NCBI GenBank assembly: GCA_023424135.1
Contig: JAFAEH010000059.1
Span: 1-9,884, forward strand
Length of the DNA: 9,884 nt
Reading direction: 5' to 3'
Source: Actinomycetes bacterium
Lineage (GTDB): Bacteria; Actinomycetota; Actinomycetes; Actinomycetales; Cellulomonadaceae
This document shows positions 1 to 5,046 of the stretch, in pieces. Under the pieces are notes generated by a model. It ran no database searches, was not told where the DNA came from, and saw nothing but the letters and a program-made list of their open reading frames with translations. The stretch's first letter is position 1; each line of letters starts with the position of its first letter. The translations under genes and the position numbers were made by a program.

Positions 1-108
1 GTCGCCGGCGGCGCCCGCGCGTGGACGGGACGGGCGCGCCGACGACGCCGGGACGCCGACCTCGCGCGGAGCCTGGCCACCGGCGTGGACGCGACCGACC
101 CGGCCTGA
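1..108 (+). CDS. Possible C-terminal end of an unidentified plus-strand protein (5' truncated by window)
   Basis: Reading from base 1 gives 35 open codons ending in TGA at 106-108, with nearly all third positions G or C, as in the real genes here. The peptide is rich in Arg and Ala (it contains ARRRRDADLARSLATG) and has no motif I recognise. If real, it converges on padR with only 13 bases between the two stop codons, and I see no terminator there. At this GC content open frames are common in every phase, so the call rests only on codon bias and a sensible stop position. Confidence 0.35.
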   Translation, partial: VAGGARAWTGRARRRRRDADLARSLATGVDATDPA

Positions 109-121
109 CCCGCGCAGGGCG

Positions 122-724
122 TCAGCGCAGCGTCGAGCGCATCGTGCGCAGCGCGGTGTCGAGCACGGTCCGCAGCGTCTCGACCGTGAGCTCGTCGACC
201 CCGCCCAACGCGTCGGCACGGCGCAGGTCGGCACGCACCTGCGCCTCGAACCGGCGCACCATCGCCTCGGCCTCGACGCGGCGCCGATGGGAGGCGGACC
301 GCTCCGGATCCGGACCCGAGGCAGGCACGGCGGCGTCGCGGGCGCGCTGCGCGGCCGAGGCGAGGTCGGCCCGCAGCCCACGCATCGCCTCCTGCACGTC
401 GTCACGCACCTGGGACGCCTGGGCACGCACCGTCTCGGAGATCTCGGCCTCCAGGTGCGCGAGGTCACCGCGTCGCGCGTCCAGCTCGGCGCGCCCCGCG
501 TCGCTCAGCGTGTACGTCGCCTTGCGCCCCTCGTCGGAGCGCCGCACGAGGCCCTCCTCCTCGAGCCGCGCCAGCCGCGGGTAGACCGTGCCGGCGCTGG
601 GCCGGTAGGTGCCGCCGAACCGGTCGGTCAGGGCCGTGATGAGCTCGTACCCGTGCCGCGGCCCGTCCTCGAGCAGCGCGAGCAGGTACAGCCGCAGCTG
701 GCCGTGCGCGAACACCTTGACCAT
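122..724 (-). CDS. PadR-family transcriptional repressor
   Basis: The protein has 200 residues. Residues 1-80 form the PadR winged helix: LRLYLLALLEDGPRHGYELI, then a recognition region with RPSAGTVYPRLARLEEEGLV and a wing ending KATYTLSDAGR. Residues 85-130 and 145-200 are charged and helical, as in the C-terminal dimerisation helices of PadR proteins with a long tail (Vir_act_alpha_C-like). The start ATG overlaps the stop of the upstream DUF4097 gene (TGATG, one shared base). An AGGA six bases upstream, inside that gene's last codons, can serve as ribosome binding site, so the two are probably translationally coupled. PadR proteins often repress their own operon, and the 1590-1630 dyad upstream of the operon is the obvious target. 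The ligand is unknown. Family assignment is firm; target and effector are inferred. Confidence 0.93.
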   Translation of the reverse strand: MVKVFAHGQLRLYLLALLEDGPRHGYELITALTDRFGGTYRPSAGTVYPRLARLEEEGLVRRSDEGRKATYTLSDAGRAELDARRGDLAHLEAEISETVRAQASQVRDDVQEAMRGLRADLASAAQRARDAAVPASGPDPERSASHRRRVEAEAMVRRFEAQVRADLRRADALGGVDELTVETLRTVLDTALRTMRSTLR

Positions 725-1575
725 CAGGCGTCCTGCACGTCGTCGCGGACCGCGTCCTGCACGTCGGGTGCCGCACGCAGGATCGTCACGTGGCCGGTGA
801 CCGTCGTCGCCGACACGAAGGCACCCCCGTCGCCCTGCCCCACGTCGACCGACCGCTGCCCCGGCCCGGACCCCTTGTGCTCGTGACCGTCGACCACGAG
901 CCGACCCGAGACCGACTGCGCGCGCACGCGCAGCCCCGCCCCCTCGGGGACGCGCACCGTGAGGTCCCCCGAGACCGTGGTGACGGTGATCGACGAGGTG
1001 CCTGCCCCGACGTCGAGCGAGACGTCGCCCGAGACCGAGTTGCCCTGCGCGAGCGTGAGGTCGCCGGAGGCCGACAGCTCACCCGAGACGGTGTTGAAGC
1101 GCAGGTCGCCGTCCAGGGCCCGGACGACGACCTCGCCGGACACGCTGTGCGTGGTCAGCCGTCCCCGCAGGTCGTCGACGACGACCGACCCGGAGACCGT
1201 GGAGACCGAGGCGTCCTGCCGCAGCCCGGCGACGAGGCCGTCGGCGCTGACCGTGCCGACCTTGGCGAGGACGTCGCGCGGGACGGCGACGTGCACGTCG
1301 GCACGGTCCTTGTCCTGGAAGTTGCGAAACTTCTCGACGAAGCCCTCCCAGCCGCCCAGCGTGAAGCTGTACCCGACGCGCAGCTCGCCGTCGGTCAGCG
1401 TGACCTCGAGCGGACGTCCGTCGACCTCGTGCACCTCGAGGCGGGCGCCCCGCTCGTGCGGGTCCTCGTGCGCGACGACGTCGACCCGGCCTCCGACCAG
1501 CCCGACGCGCAGCGCGCGCACGTCCTCCACCTCGATCACCTGCGGGCCGGCGACGACCCAGGACTCCGTGGGCAT
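724..1575 (-). CDS. DUF4097-family beta-strand repeat protein
   Basis: The protein has 283 residues with no signal peptide or membrane segment. From about residue 105 it is built of roughly 20-residue beta repeats, each carrying a V-S-G-like core: TVSADG, TVSGSV, SVSGEV, TVSGEL, SVSGDV, TVSGDL, SVSGRL, TVTGHV. This is the pattern of DUF4097 (adhesin-like beta-solenoid) proteins. Their biochemical role is unknown; they often sit beside PadR or other regulators. The ATG at 1575 is supported by a strong GAGGAGGAGG Shine-Dalgarno (1580-1589) five to six bases upstream. It is the first gene of a two-gene operon with padR. The C-terminal tail has a tandem DVQDA repeat (DVQDAVRDDVQDA, then stop) that does not belong to the beta repeats and resembles a stretch of the neighbouring PadR. 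Without a secretion signal it is probably cytoplasmic. Confidence 0.88.
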   Translation of the reverse strand: MPTESWVVAGPQVIEVEDVRALRVGLVGGRVDVVAHEDPHERGARLEVHEVDGRPLEVTLTDGELRVGYSFTLGGWEGFVEKFRNFQDKDRADVHVAVPRDVLAKVGTVSADGLVAGLRQDASVSTVSGSVVVDDLRGRLTTHSVSGEVVVRALDGDLRFNTVSGELSASGDLTLAQGNSVSGDVSLDVGAGTSSITVTTVSGDLTVRVPEGAGLRVRAQSVSGRLVVDGHEHKGSGPGQRSVDVGQGDGGAFVSATTVTGHVTILRAAPDVQDAVRDDVQDA

Positions 1576-1589
1576 GATGCCTCCTCCTC

Positions 1590-1630
1590 AACGCGATATG
1601 TCGTGACGTCGAAACACGTTATATCGCGTT
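1590..1630. promoter_or_regulatory. Long inverted-repeat operator, probable PadR binding site
   Basis: AACGCGATAT (1590-1599) and ATATCGCGTT (1621-1630) are perfect 10-base inverted repeats. A second pair, CGTG (1602-1605) and CACG (1615-1618), shares the same centre at base 1610. The dyad covers the probable -10 box of the DUF4097-padR operon and ends directly against its Shine-Dalgarno. It is AT-rich relative to its surroundings. Autorepression by the PadR encoded in the operon is the simplest reading, though no binding can be shown from sequence. Confidence 0.75.
1618..1623 (-). promoter_or_regulatory. Probable -10 box (TATAAC) of the DUF4097-padR operon
   Basis: TATAAC on the minus strand matches five of six bases of the sigma-70 -10 consensus, in a region otherwise almost devoid of TA steps. 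No convincing -35 is visible; the nearest candidates are weak TTGC sequences 15-17 bases upstream. Transcription would start within the dyad and give a leader of about 35 bases, so a repressor on the dyad would block the promoter. Confidence 0.55.
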
Positions 1631-1659
1631 GCTGCCCACCGCAAGCCACCCATGGCGAA

Positions 1660-1690
1660 GGCCCGCCGCGTCCTTCCGACACGACGGGCC
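1660..1690 (-). terminator. Intrinsic terminator-like hairpin after the PilT-type gene
   Basis: In the minus-strand transcript, a 13-base arm (1678-1690) pairs with a 13-base arm (1660-1672) around a five-base loop. All positions pair, two of them as G-U, which marks the minus-strand RNA as the better folder. It begins 15 bases past the gene's stop codon. There is no long U tract, as is usual in GC-rich actinobacteria. Confidence 0.75.
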
Positions 1691-1704
1691 CTCGGGTCAG
1701 GGAA

Positions 1705-2793
1705 TCAGACGACGATGCCGGCGCCGCGCAGCTCGACCGTGAGGTCGTGCGGGTTCGACGCGACCGACAGGGCCTCCTCGTACGTCACGACCGCATCCCG
1801 CACGAGCGTGTACAGGTGCTGGTCGAACGTCTGCATCTTGTAGAAGTCCCCCTCCTTGATGAGGTCCGTCAGCGGGGGGTTCTCCTGCGGCTCGATGATC
1901 GCCTCGGCCGTGCGGCCCGTGTTGACCATGACCTCGATCGCGGCCTGCCGACCGCTGCCGTCCGCCTTGCGCACGAGCCGCTGCGAGACGATGCCGCGCA
2001 GCGCCTGCGCGAGCGCGATGCGCACCTGCTTCTGCTCGTGCGGCGGGAAGAAGTCGACGATGCGGTTGATCGTCTCGGCCGCGTCGATCGTGTGCAGCGT
2101 CGAGAGCACCAGGTGACCGGTCTCGGCCGCCGACAGCGCCGCACGCACCGTCTCGGTGTCACGCATCTCCCCCACGAGGATCACGTCGGGGTCCTGGCGC
2201 ATCGCGGCGCGCAGCGCGACGGTGAAGTCCGCCGTGTCCTGACGGACCTCACGCTGGGAGACGATCGCCTTCTTGTCCGAGTGCAGGATCTCGATCGGGT
2301 CCTCGATCGTGACGATGTTGACCTCGCGGTAGGAGTTGATGAGGTCCACCATCGACGCCAGCGTCGTCGTCTTGCCCGACCCGGTCGGCCCCGTCACCAG
2401 GACCAGGCCACGGGGCTCGAGCGCGAGCTCCCCGACGACCTCCGGCAGGCCCAGCTCGCCCAGCGACTGCGCACCCACCGCCACGCGCCGGAACACCATG
2501 CCGAACGTGCCGCGCGCCTGGTAGGCGTTCACCCGGAAGCGCCCGACGCCCGACAGCGAGTACGCGAAGTCCGCCTCGTGCGTCACGCGGAACGTCTCGA
2601 CCAGGTCGTCCGGGAGGACCTCCTCGAGCATCCGCTCGGTGTCCACCGGGCGCAGCTCCGGCGCCTGCAGCTTGCGCAGCCGGCCGTCCACCCGCACGCG
2701 CGGCGACGACCCGACCTTGCAGTGCAGGTCGGAACCGCCCGTGCTGGCCAGGGCGTGCAGGAACGGGATGACGGACTGGGGCTGCTGTGTCAC
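1705..2793 (-). CDS. PilT/VirB11-type secretion ATPase (type IV pilus retraction ATPase family)
   Basis: The protein has 362 residues when started at the GTG at 2793, which fits PilT length and places the PilT N-terminal pattern (IPFLHALASTGGSDLH) at the beginning. Visible in order are a PAS-like N-terminal domain (about 5-110), Walker A GPTGSGKTTT (135-144), Asp box IVTIEDPIEILH (160-171), Walker B DPDVILVGEMRD (201-212) and His box TGHLVLSTLHT (225-235). The C-terminal segment usually reading AIRNLIRE in PilT is here TDLIKEGDFYKMQTFDQHL. Such hexameric ATPases power pilus retraction or related filament machines. No pilin, PilB, PilC or PilM-Q gene lies in the window. The frame stays open 84 codons upstream (to 3045), but that stretch overlaps bL37 and does not look conserved. 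No clear Shine-Dalgarno precedes the GTG; a GGGATC/GATCCC hairpin sits two bases upstream. Confidence 0.88.
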   Translation of the reverse strand: MTQQPQSVIPFLHALASTGGSDLHCKVGSSPRVRVDGRLRKLQAPELRPVDTERMLEEVLPDDLVETFRVTHEADFAYSLSGVGRFRVNAYQARGTFGMVFRRVAVGAQSLGELGLPEVVGELALEPRGLVLVTGPTGSGKTTTLASMVDLINSYREVNIVTIEDPIEILHSDKKAIVSQREVRQDTADFTVALRAAMRQDPDVILVGEMRDTETVRAALSAAETGHLVLSTLHTIDAAETINRIVDFFPPHEQKQVRIALAQALRGIVSQRLVRKADGSGRQAAIEVMVNTGRTAEAIIEPQENPPLTDLIKEGDFYKMQTFDQHLYTLVRDAVVTYEEALSVASNPHDLTVELRGAGIVV

Positions 2794-2795
2794 GT

Positions 2796-2813
2796 GGGAT
2801 CTATCGGGATCCC
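2796..2813. repeat. Short inverted repeat next to the PilT-type start codon
   Basis: GGGATC (2796-2801) and GATCCC (2808-2813) are perfect inverted repeats around a six-base spacer, ending two bases upstream of the GTG start. It takes the place where a Shine-Dalgarno would be expected. It could be an operator or an mRNA hairpin limiting initiation, or it may be chance. Confidence 0.4.
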
Positions 2814-2948
2814 GACGCCCGCACTTGAGGCGCCCACCCCCGCACCACACCCGCGCCGCGGTGCCGGGCGTCCGCGACGTGTGGGACGATGGGTCGACAT
2901 CTTCGGCGTGCGTGGTCTGCGCGCGCCGCGATCCGAGGAGAGCATGCG

Positions 2949-3023
2949 ATGAGCAAGCGTGGCCGCAAGCGTCGCTCCCGCAAGGGCAGCGCCGCGAACC
3001 ACGGCAAGCGTCCCAACGCCTGA
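2949..3023 (+). CDS. Ribosomal protein bL37-like, 24 residues
   Basis: The 24-codon gene encodes MSKRGRKRRSRKGSA followed by ANHGKRPNA: half its residues are Lys or Arg and the end is a conserved-looking NHGKRPN. Length and sequence resemble bL37, the tiny large-subunit protein found in mycobacterial ribosome structures and widespread in actinobacteria. The other small mycobacterial protein, bS22 (AURKAIP1/COX24-like), is longer and differs. A GAGGAG Shine-Dalgarno (2935-2940) lies eight bases before the ATG, and a strong terminator follows 20 bases after the stop, so it is a complete monocistronic unit. A two-codon frame (ATG CGA TGA, 2944-2952) overlaps its start. No TA-containing -10 box is visible upstream. 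The family assignment is from memory of the sequence; alternative names in databases include a COX24-type hypothetical protein. Confidence 0.85.
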   Translation: MSKRGRKRRSRKGSAANHGKRPNA

Positions 3024-3043
3024 GCGTTCGACGCGCTGACGTC

Positions 3044-3079
3044 ACGACGGCCCCGGAGCACCCGCTCCGGGGCCGTCGT
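3044..3079. terminator. Bidirectional hairpin terminator between bL37 and rsrA
   Basis: Two perfectly complementary 16-base arms (3044-3059 and 3064-3079) enclose an ACCC loop, giving a very stable stem. It lies 20 bases after the bL37 stop and, from the other side, about 85 bases after the rsrA stop. It can therefore end both convergent transcripts. No T tract follows on either side. Confidence 0.85.
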
Positions 3080-3163
3080 CGTCCCGTGGCTCACCACACC
3101 GGCGAGGTCACCGGCCGGGGTCGTGCACCATCGCCTCAGGCGCCGGGCCCGCCGTCCCCCGCG

Positions 3164-3487
3164 TCAGCCCTCCGGCTCGACCGCCGCACGCAGCCGCAGC
3201 ACCGTGAGCTGCTCGTGGATGCGCAGCCGCAGCGTCGTCGGCGCCTCCTCCTGGCAGCAGCGCCGCACGAGCTGCTTGATCAGCACCTCGACCTGCTCCT
3301 CCTCGAAGCAGGTCGAGCACTCGTGCAGGTGCGAGGCCACCCTGTCGTGGTCGAGCCCGCCCAGCTCGGAGTCGACGTACTCCCAGAGCCGCTCGACCGC
3401 CTCGTCGCACCCGCACGGTGCACCCGCCGCGGGGCGCCGCGGGTCCGGGGAGTCCTCCGTGCCCGACGTGCCGCCGGTCGCGCTCAT
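3164..3487 (-). CDS. rsrA: Zinc-binding redox anti-sigma factor, RsrA/RshA type (mycothiol system)
   Basis: The protein has 107 residues and a ZAS domain. Cys27, His53, Cys57 and Cys60 (H-x3-C-x2-C) are spaced exactly as Cys11, His37, Cys41 and Cys44 of Streptomyces RsrA, and the Cys77-Cys78 pair matches Cys61-Cys62 there. In that family the reduced, zinc-loaded protein holds the sigma factor; disulfide formation under thiol oxidation releases zinc and the sigma factor. Cys25 is an extra cysteine near the N-terminus, perhaps the counterpart of Cys3. The ATG overlaps the sigR stop (ATGA, four bases), so partner stoichiometry is probably set by translational coupling. An acidic, Pro-rich N-terminal extension of about 16 residues is longer than in the Streptomyces protein. 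Confidence 0.93.
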   Translation of the reverse strand: MSATGGTSGTEDSPDPRRPAAGAPCGCDEAVERLWEYVDSELGGLDHDRVASHLHECSTCFEEEQVEVLIKQLVRRCCQEEAPTTLRLRIHEQLTVLRLRAAVEPEG

Positions 3488-4149
3488 CGCGCACCGTCCG
3501 GCACGCTCGGCGCTGCACCCGTCAGGCCCCGCTCGCGGGCGTAGTCCGAGAGCAGCTCACGCAGCTGTGCGCGGCCGCGGTGCAGGCGGGACATCACCGT
3601 CCCGATCGGCGTGCCCATGATCTCGGCGATCTCCTTGTACGCGAAGCCCTCGACGTCCGCGAGGTAGACGGCGATGCGGAAGTCCTCGGGGATCTGCTGC
3701 AACGCGTCCTTGACGTCCGAGTCCGGCAGGTGGTCCAGCGCCTCGGCCTCCGCCGAGCGCAGCCCGCGCGACGTGTGCGACTCGGCGCGCGCGAGCTGCC
3801 AGTCCTCGACCTCCTCCGAGCGCGACTGCTGGGGCTCGCGCTGCTTCTTGCGGTAGGAGTTGATGTACGTGTTGGTGAGGATCCGGTACAGCCACGCCTT
3901 GAGGTTCGTCCCGGGACGGTACTGGTGGAACGCGGCGAACGCCTTCGTGAACGCCTCCTGCACCAGGTCCTCGGCGTCCGCGGGGTTGCGCGTCATCCGC
4001 AGCGCGGCCCCGTAGAGCTGGTCCAGGTAGACCAGCGCCTCGGCCTCGAACCTGTCCGAGCGCGCGGCGTCGCCCTCACCGGCCGGGGCGCGCGTCGTGC
4101 CCTCGTCGGTGGCCTCGGTCGCCGCTGCGTCGTGCGTGTCCTCGCTCAT
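3484..4149 (-). CDS. sigR: ECF RNA polymerase sigma factor, SigR/SigH type (thiol-oxidative stress)
   Basis: The protein has 221 residues from the ATG at 4149. Region 2 spans about 37-105 (RMTRNPADAEDLVQEAF, KAWLYRILTNTYINSYRKK). Region 4 spans about 145-200 (IPEDFRIAVYLADVEGFAYK, then EIAEIMGTPIGTVMSRLHRG). This is the SigR/SigH subgroup, directing polymerase to GGAAT-N18-GTT promoters of thioredoxin, mycothiol and protein-quality genes. It is paired with rsrA by an ATGA overlap. The ATG at 4149 has no Shine-Dalgarno, but TAGGCT lies eight bases upstream, as for a leaderless mRNA. The frame stays open much further upstream, and an ATG at 4317 would add 56 residues; that form is probably made from the autoregulated promoter at 4327-4353. 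The longer product would be the counterpart of Streptomyces sigma-R'. Confidence 0.94.
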   Translation of the reverse strand: MSEDTHDAAATEATDEGTTRAPAGEGDAARSDRFEAEALVYLDQLYGAALRMTRNPADAEDLVQEAFTKAFAAFHQYRPGTNLKAWLYRILTNTYINSYRKKQREPQQSRSEEVEDWQLARAESHTSRGLRSAEAEALDHLPDSDVKDALQQIPEDFRIAVYLADVEGFAYKEIAEIMGTPIGTVMSRLHRGRAQLRELLSDYARERGLTGAAPSVPDGAR

Positions 4150-4317
4150 CGACCACGAGCCTAGTCCGCGCGGCTGGACGCCACCTGGCAGCGCCCCCTG
4201 CGCCCACGGTGCGGCTCCGGTGAGGTCGACGCGCGGGGACACGGACGACCCGGCGGACGAGGACGACGGCCCGGTGACGACCGGGGCGGTCGGAGGGCTC
4301 GCGACGGCACAGCTCAT
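4150..4317 (-). other. In-frame N-terminal extension giving a longer sigma-R' isoform (alternative start at 4317)
   Basis: From the ATG at 4315-4317 the frame runs 56 codons without a stop into the sigR ATG. The extension begins MSCAVASPPTAP and is rich in Ser, Pro, Gly and Ala, so probably disordered. It is the only ATG or GTG in that frame between the upstream promoter and the normal start. The predicted transcription start from the sigma-R promoter lies two or three bases before this ATG, so the message would be nearly leaderless. An extension of about 55 residues is reported for the unstable Streptomyces isoform. Confidence 0.6.
4158..4163 (-). promoter_or_regulatory. -10 box (TAGGCT) of a leaderless housekeeping promoter for sigR
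   Basis: TAGGCT fits the actinobacterial TANNNT -10 pattern and ends eight bases before the sigR ATG, so transcription would begin at or next to the start codon. No Shine-Dalgarno lies in between. This would be the constitutive p1 that supplies the normal-length sigma factor. Confidence 0.55.
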
Positions 4318-4326
4318 GCAGGCAGG

Positions 4327-4353
4327 AACACGCCGACCCGCGCGACGATTCCC
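4327..4353 (-). promoter_or_regulatory. Sigma-R-type autoregulatory promoter (GGGAAT-N18-GTT) upstream of sigR
   Basis: On the minus strand GGGAAT (4348-4353) is followed after exactly 18 bases by GTT (4327-4329). This matches the published sigma-R/sigma-H consensus GGAAT-N18/19-GTT. It is the only GGAAT I found between genes on either strand, and it lies upstream of the sigma factor gene whose product should recognise it. It predicts positive feedback under thiol stress. Confidence 0.8.
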
Positions 4354-4386
4354 GGCGGTGCGCGCGCTGCGACGCGCGGGCGGCAC

Positions 4387-4392
4387 TAGCGT
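4387..4392 (+). promoter_or_regulatory. Possible -10 box (TAGCGT) for the DoxX-like gene
   Basis: TAGCGT fits TANNNT and is the only such plus-strand hexamer close upstream of the DoxX-like gene. No recognisable -35 lies 16-18 bases further up. A start about seven bases downstream would give a leader of about 60-65 bases with a Shine-Dalgarno. Confidence 0.4.
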
Positions 4393-4460
4393 GGGAGCCA
4401 CCGACACCGACGGACCTCTCCCGCAGGACCCGCCGTACCGCCAGGAACCCAGGAGTCACC

Positions 4461-5012
4461 GTGCTGCTGCGCCGCATCGCCCGTCCGCTGTTCGCCTCGT
4501 GGTTCGTCAGCCAGGGCCTCGACGCGCTGCGGCACCCGGCCGCGCACGCGCAGGTCGTGCGCGACGGCATCGACGGTCTGCGCACGCGCGTGCCCGCCAC
4601 GGCCCGGGACAAGGCGCCCGCCGCGCTGGGCACCGCGCTCGACGGTGACCTCAGCGACAGGCAGCTCGCGACGCTCACGCAGGCGCACGGTGCCGCCATG
4701 GTCGTGGCCGGCGCGCTGCTCGCCCTCGGACGGGCCCCGCGCACGGCGTCGCTCGCGCTCGCGGGCCTGACCGTCCCGCTCGTGCTCGTCAACCTGCCCG
4801 TCGGGCGCCGCGGCGCGCTGGGCGCCGAGGAGAAGAAGGCCCGCACGGAGCGGCTCGTGCGCGCGCTGTCGTTCACGGGCGGGGCCGTGCTCGCGGGCGT
4901 CGACCTGGAGGGACGTCCGGGCGTGACCTGGCGCGTGCAGCACGCCCGCGCCGACCGCGCCGCGCTCAAGGAGGCGCGCGCGACGGAGGCGGCCAGGCAC
5001 GTGGACGACTGA
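4461..5012 (+). CDS. DoxX-family membrane protein
   Basis: The protein has 183 residues from a GTG with AGGAG (4451-4455) five bases upstream. It begins LLRRIARPLFASWFVSQGLD, the usual DoxX opening with an arginine-rich start and a first membrane helix (about 5-21). Further hydrophobic segments lie at about 74-90, 94-114 and 134-148, giving four helices. Residues 22-70 form a longer loop than in the smallest DoxX proteins, and the last 30 residues are charged and cytoplasmic-looking. DoxX proteins have been tied to membrane redox complexes, including a mycobacterial membrane oxidoreductase complex with SodA, but no enzymatic role can be read from this sequence. It sits between sigR and aroA, diverging from sigR, which fits a redox context without proving it. 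Confidence 0.75.
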   Translation: MLLRRIARPLFASWFVSQGLDALRHPAAHAQVVRDGIDGLRTRVPATARDKAPAALGTALDGDLSDRQLATLTQAHGAAMVVAGALLALGRAPRTASLALAGLTVPLVLVNLPVGRRGALGAEEKKARTERLVRALSFTGGAVLAGVDLEGRPGVTWRVQHARADRAALKEARATEAARHVDD

Positions 5013-5034
5013 CGGGCACGCCGTCCCGCCCCGC

Positions 5035-5040
5035 TAGCCT
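5035..5040 (+). promoter_or_regulatory. -10 box (TAGCCT) of a leaderless promoter for aroA
   Basis: TAGCCT ends six bases before the aroA ATG at 5047, and the intervening GACCGC has no Shine-Dalgarno character. Transcription should therefore begin at or next to the ATG. The box lies in the 34-base gap after the DoxX-like gene. Confidence 0.6.
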
Positions 5041-5046
5041 GACCGC

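Larger units (their letters stand above)
4150..4460. other. Divergent regulatory region between sigR and the DoxX-like gene (311 bases)
   Basis: If the short sigR start is used, this is the only stretch above 300 bases without a gene. The sigR side holds the leaderless -10 (4158-4163), the 56-codon in-frame extension (4150-4317) and the sigma-R-type promoter (4327-4353). The DoxX side holds TAGCGT (4387-4392) and a leader of about 65 bases ending in AGGAG (4451-4455). I see no terminator, tRNA or further gene in it. Confidence 0.7.

Noticed and set aside
790..2952. A 720-codon open plus-strand frame opposite the DUF4097 and PilT-type genes
   Set aside because: It is antisense to two genes with clear family motifs, is full of Arg, Asp, Val and His typical of reverse-complemented GC-rich codons, crosses a terminator and a promoter region, and shows no domain.
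2794..3045. Upstream extension of the PilT-type gene to an ATG at 3045
   Set aside because: The extra 84 residues overlap the bL37 gene on the other strand, are Arg/Cys/His-rich without resemblance to PilT, and the family N-terminus fits the GTG at 2793.
4325..4352. GGAAC...ATTCC as a second, plus-strand sigma-R promoter or operator for the DoxX-like gene
   Set aside because: The plus-strand reading is GGAAC rather than GGAAT and has no GTT at 18-19 bases; the match only reflects the minus-strand promoter's own bases.
4318..4407. Extending sigR to the ATG at 4407
   Set aside because: That start lies upstream of the sigma-R-type promoter and has no promoter or ribosome binding site of its own; the ATGs at 4317 and 4149 are each explained by a promoter.
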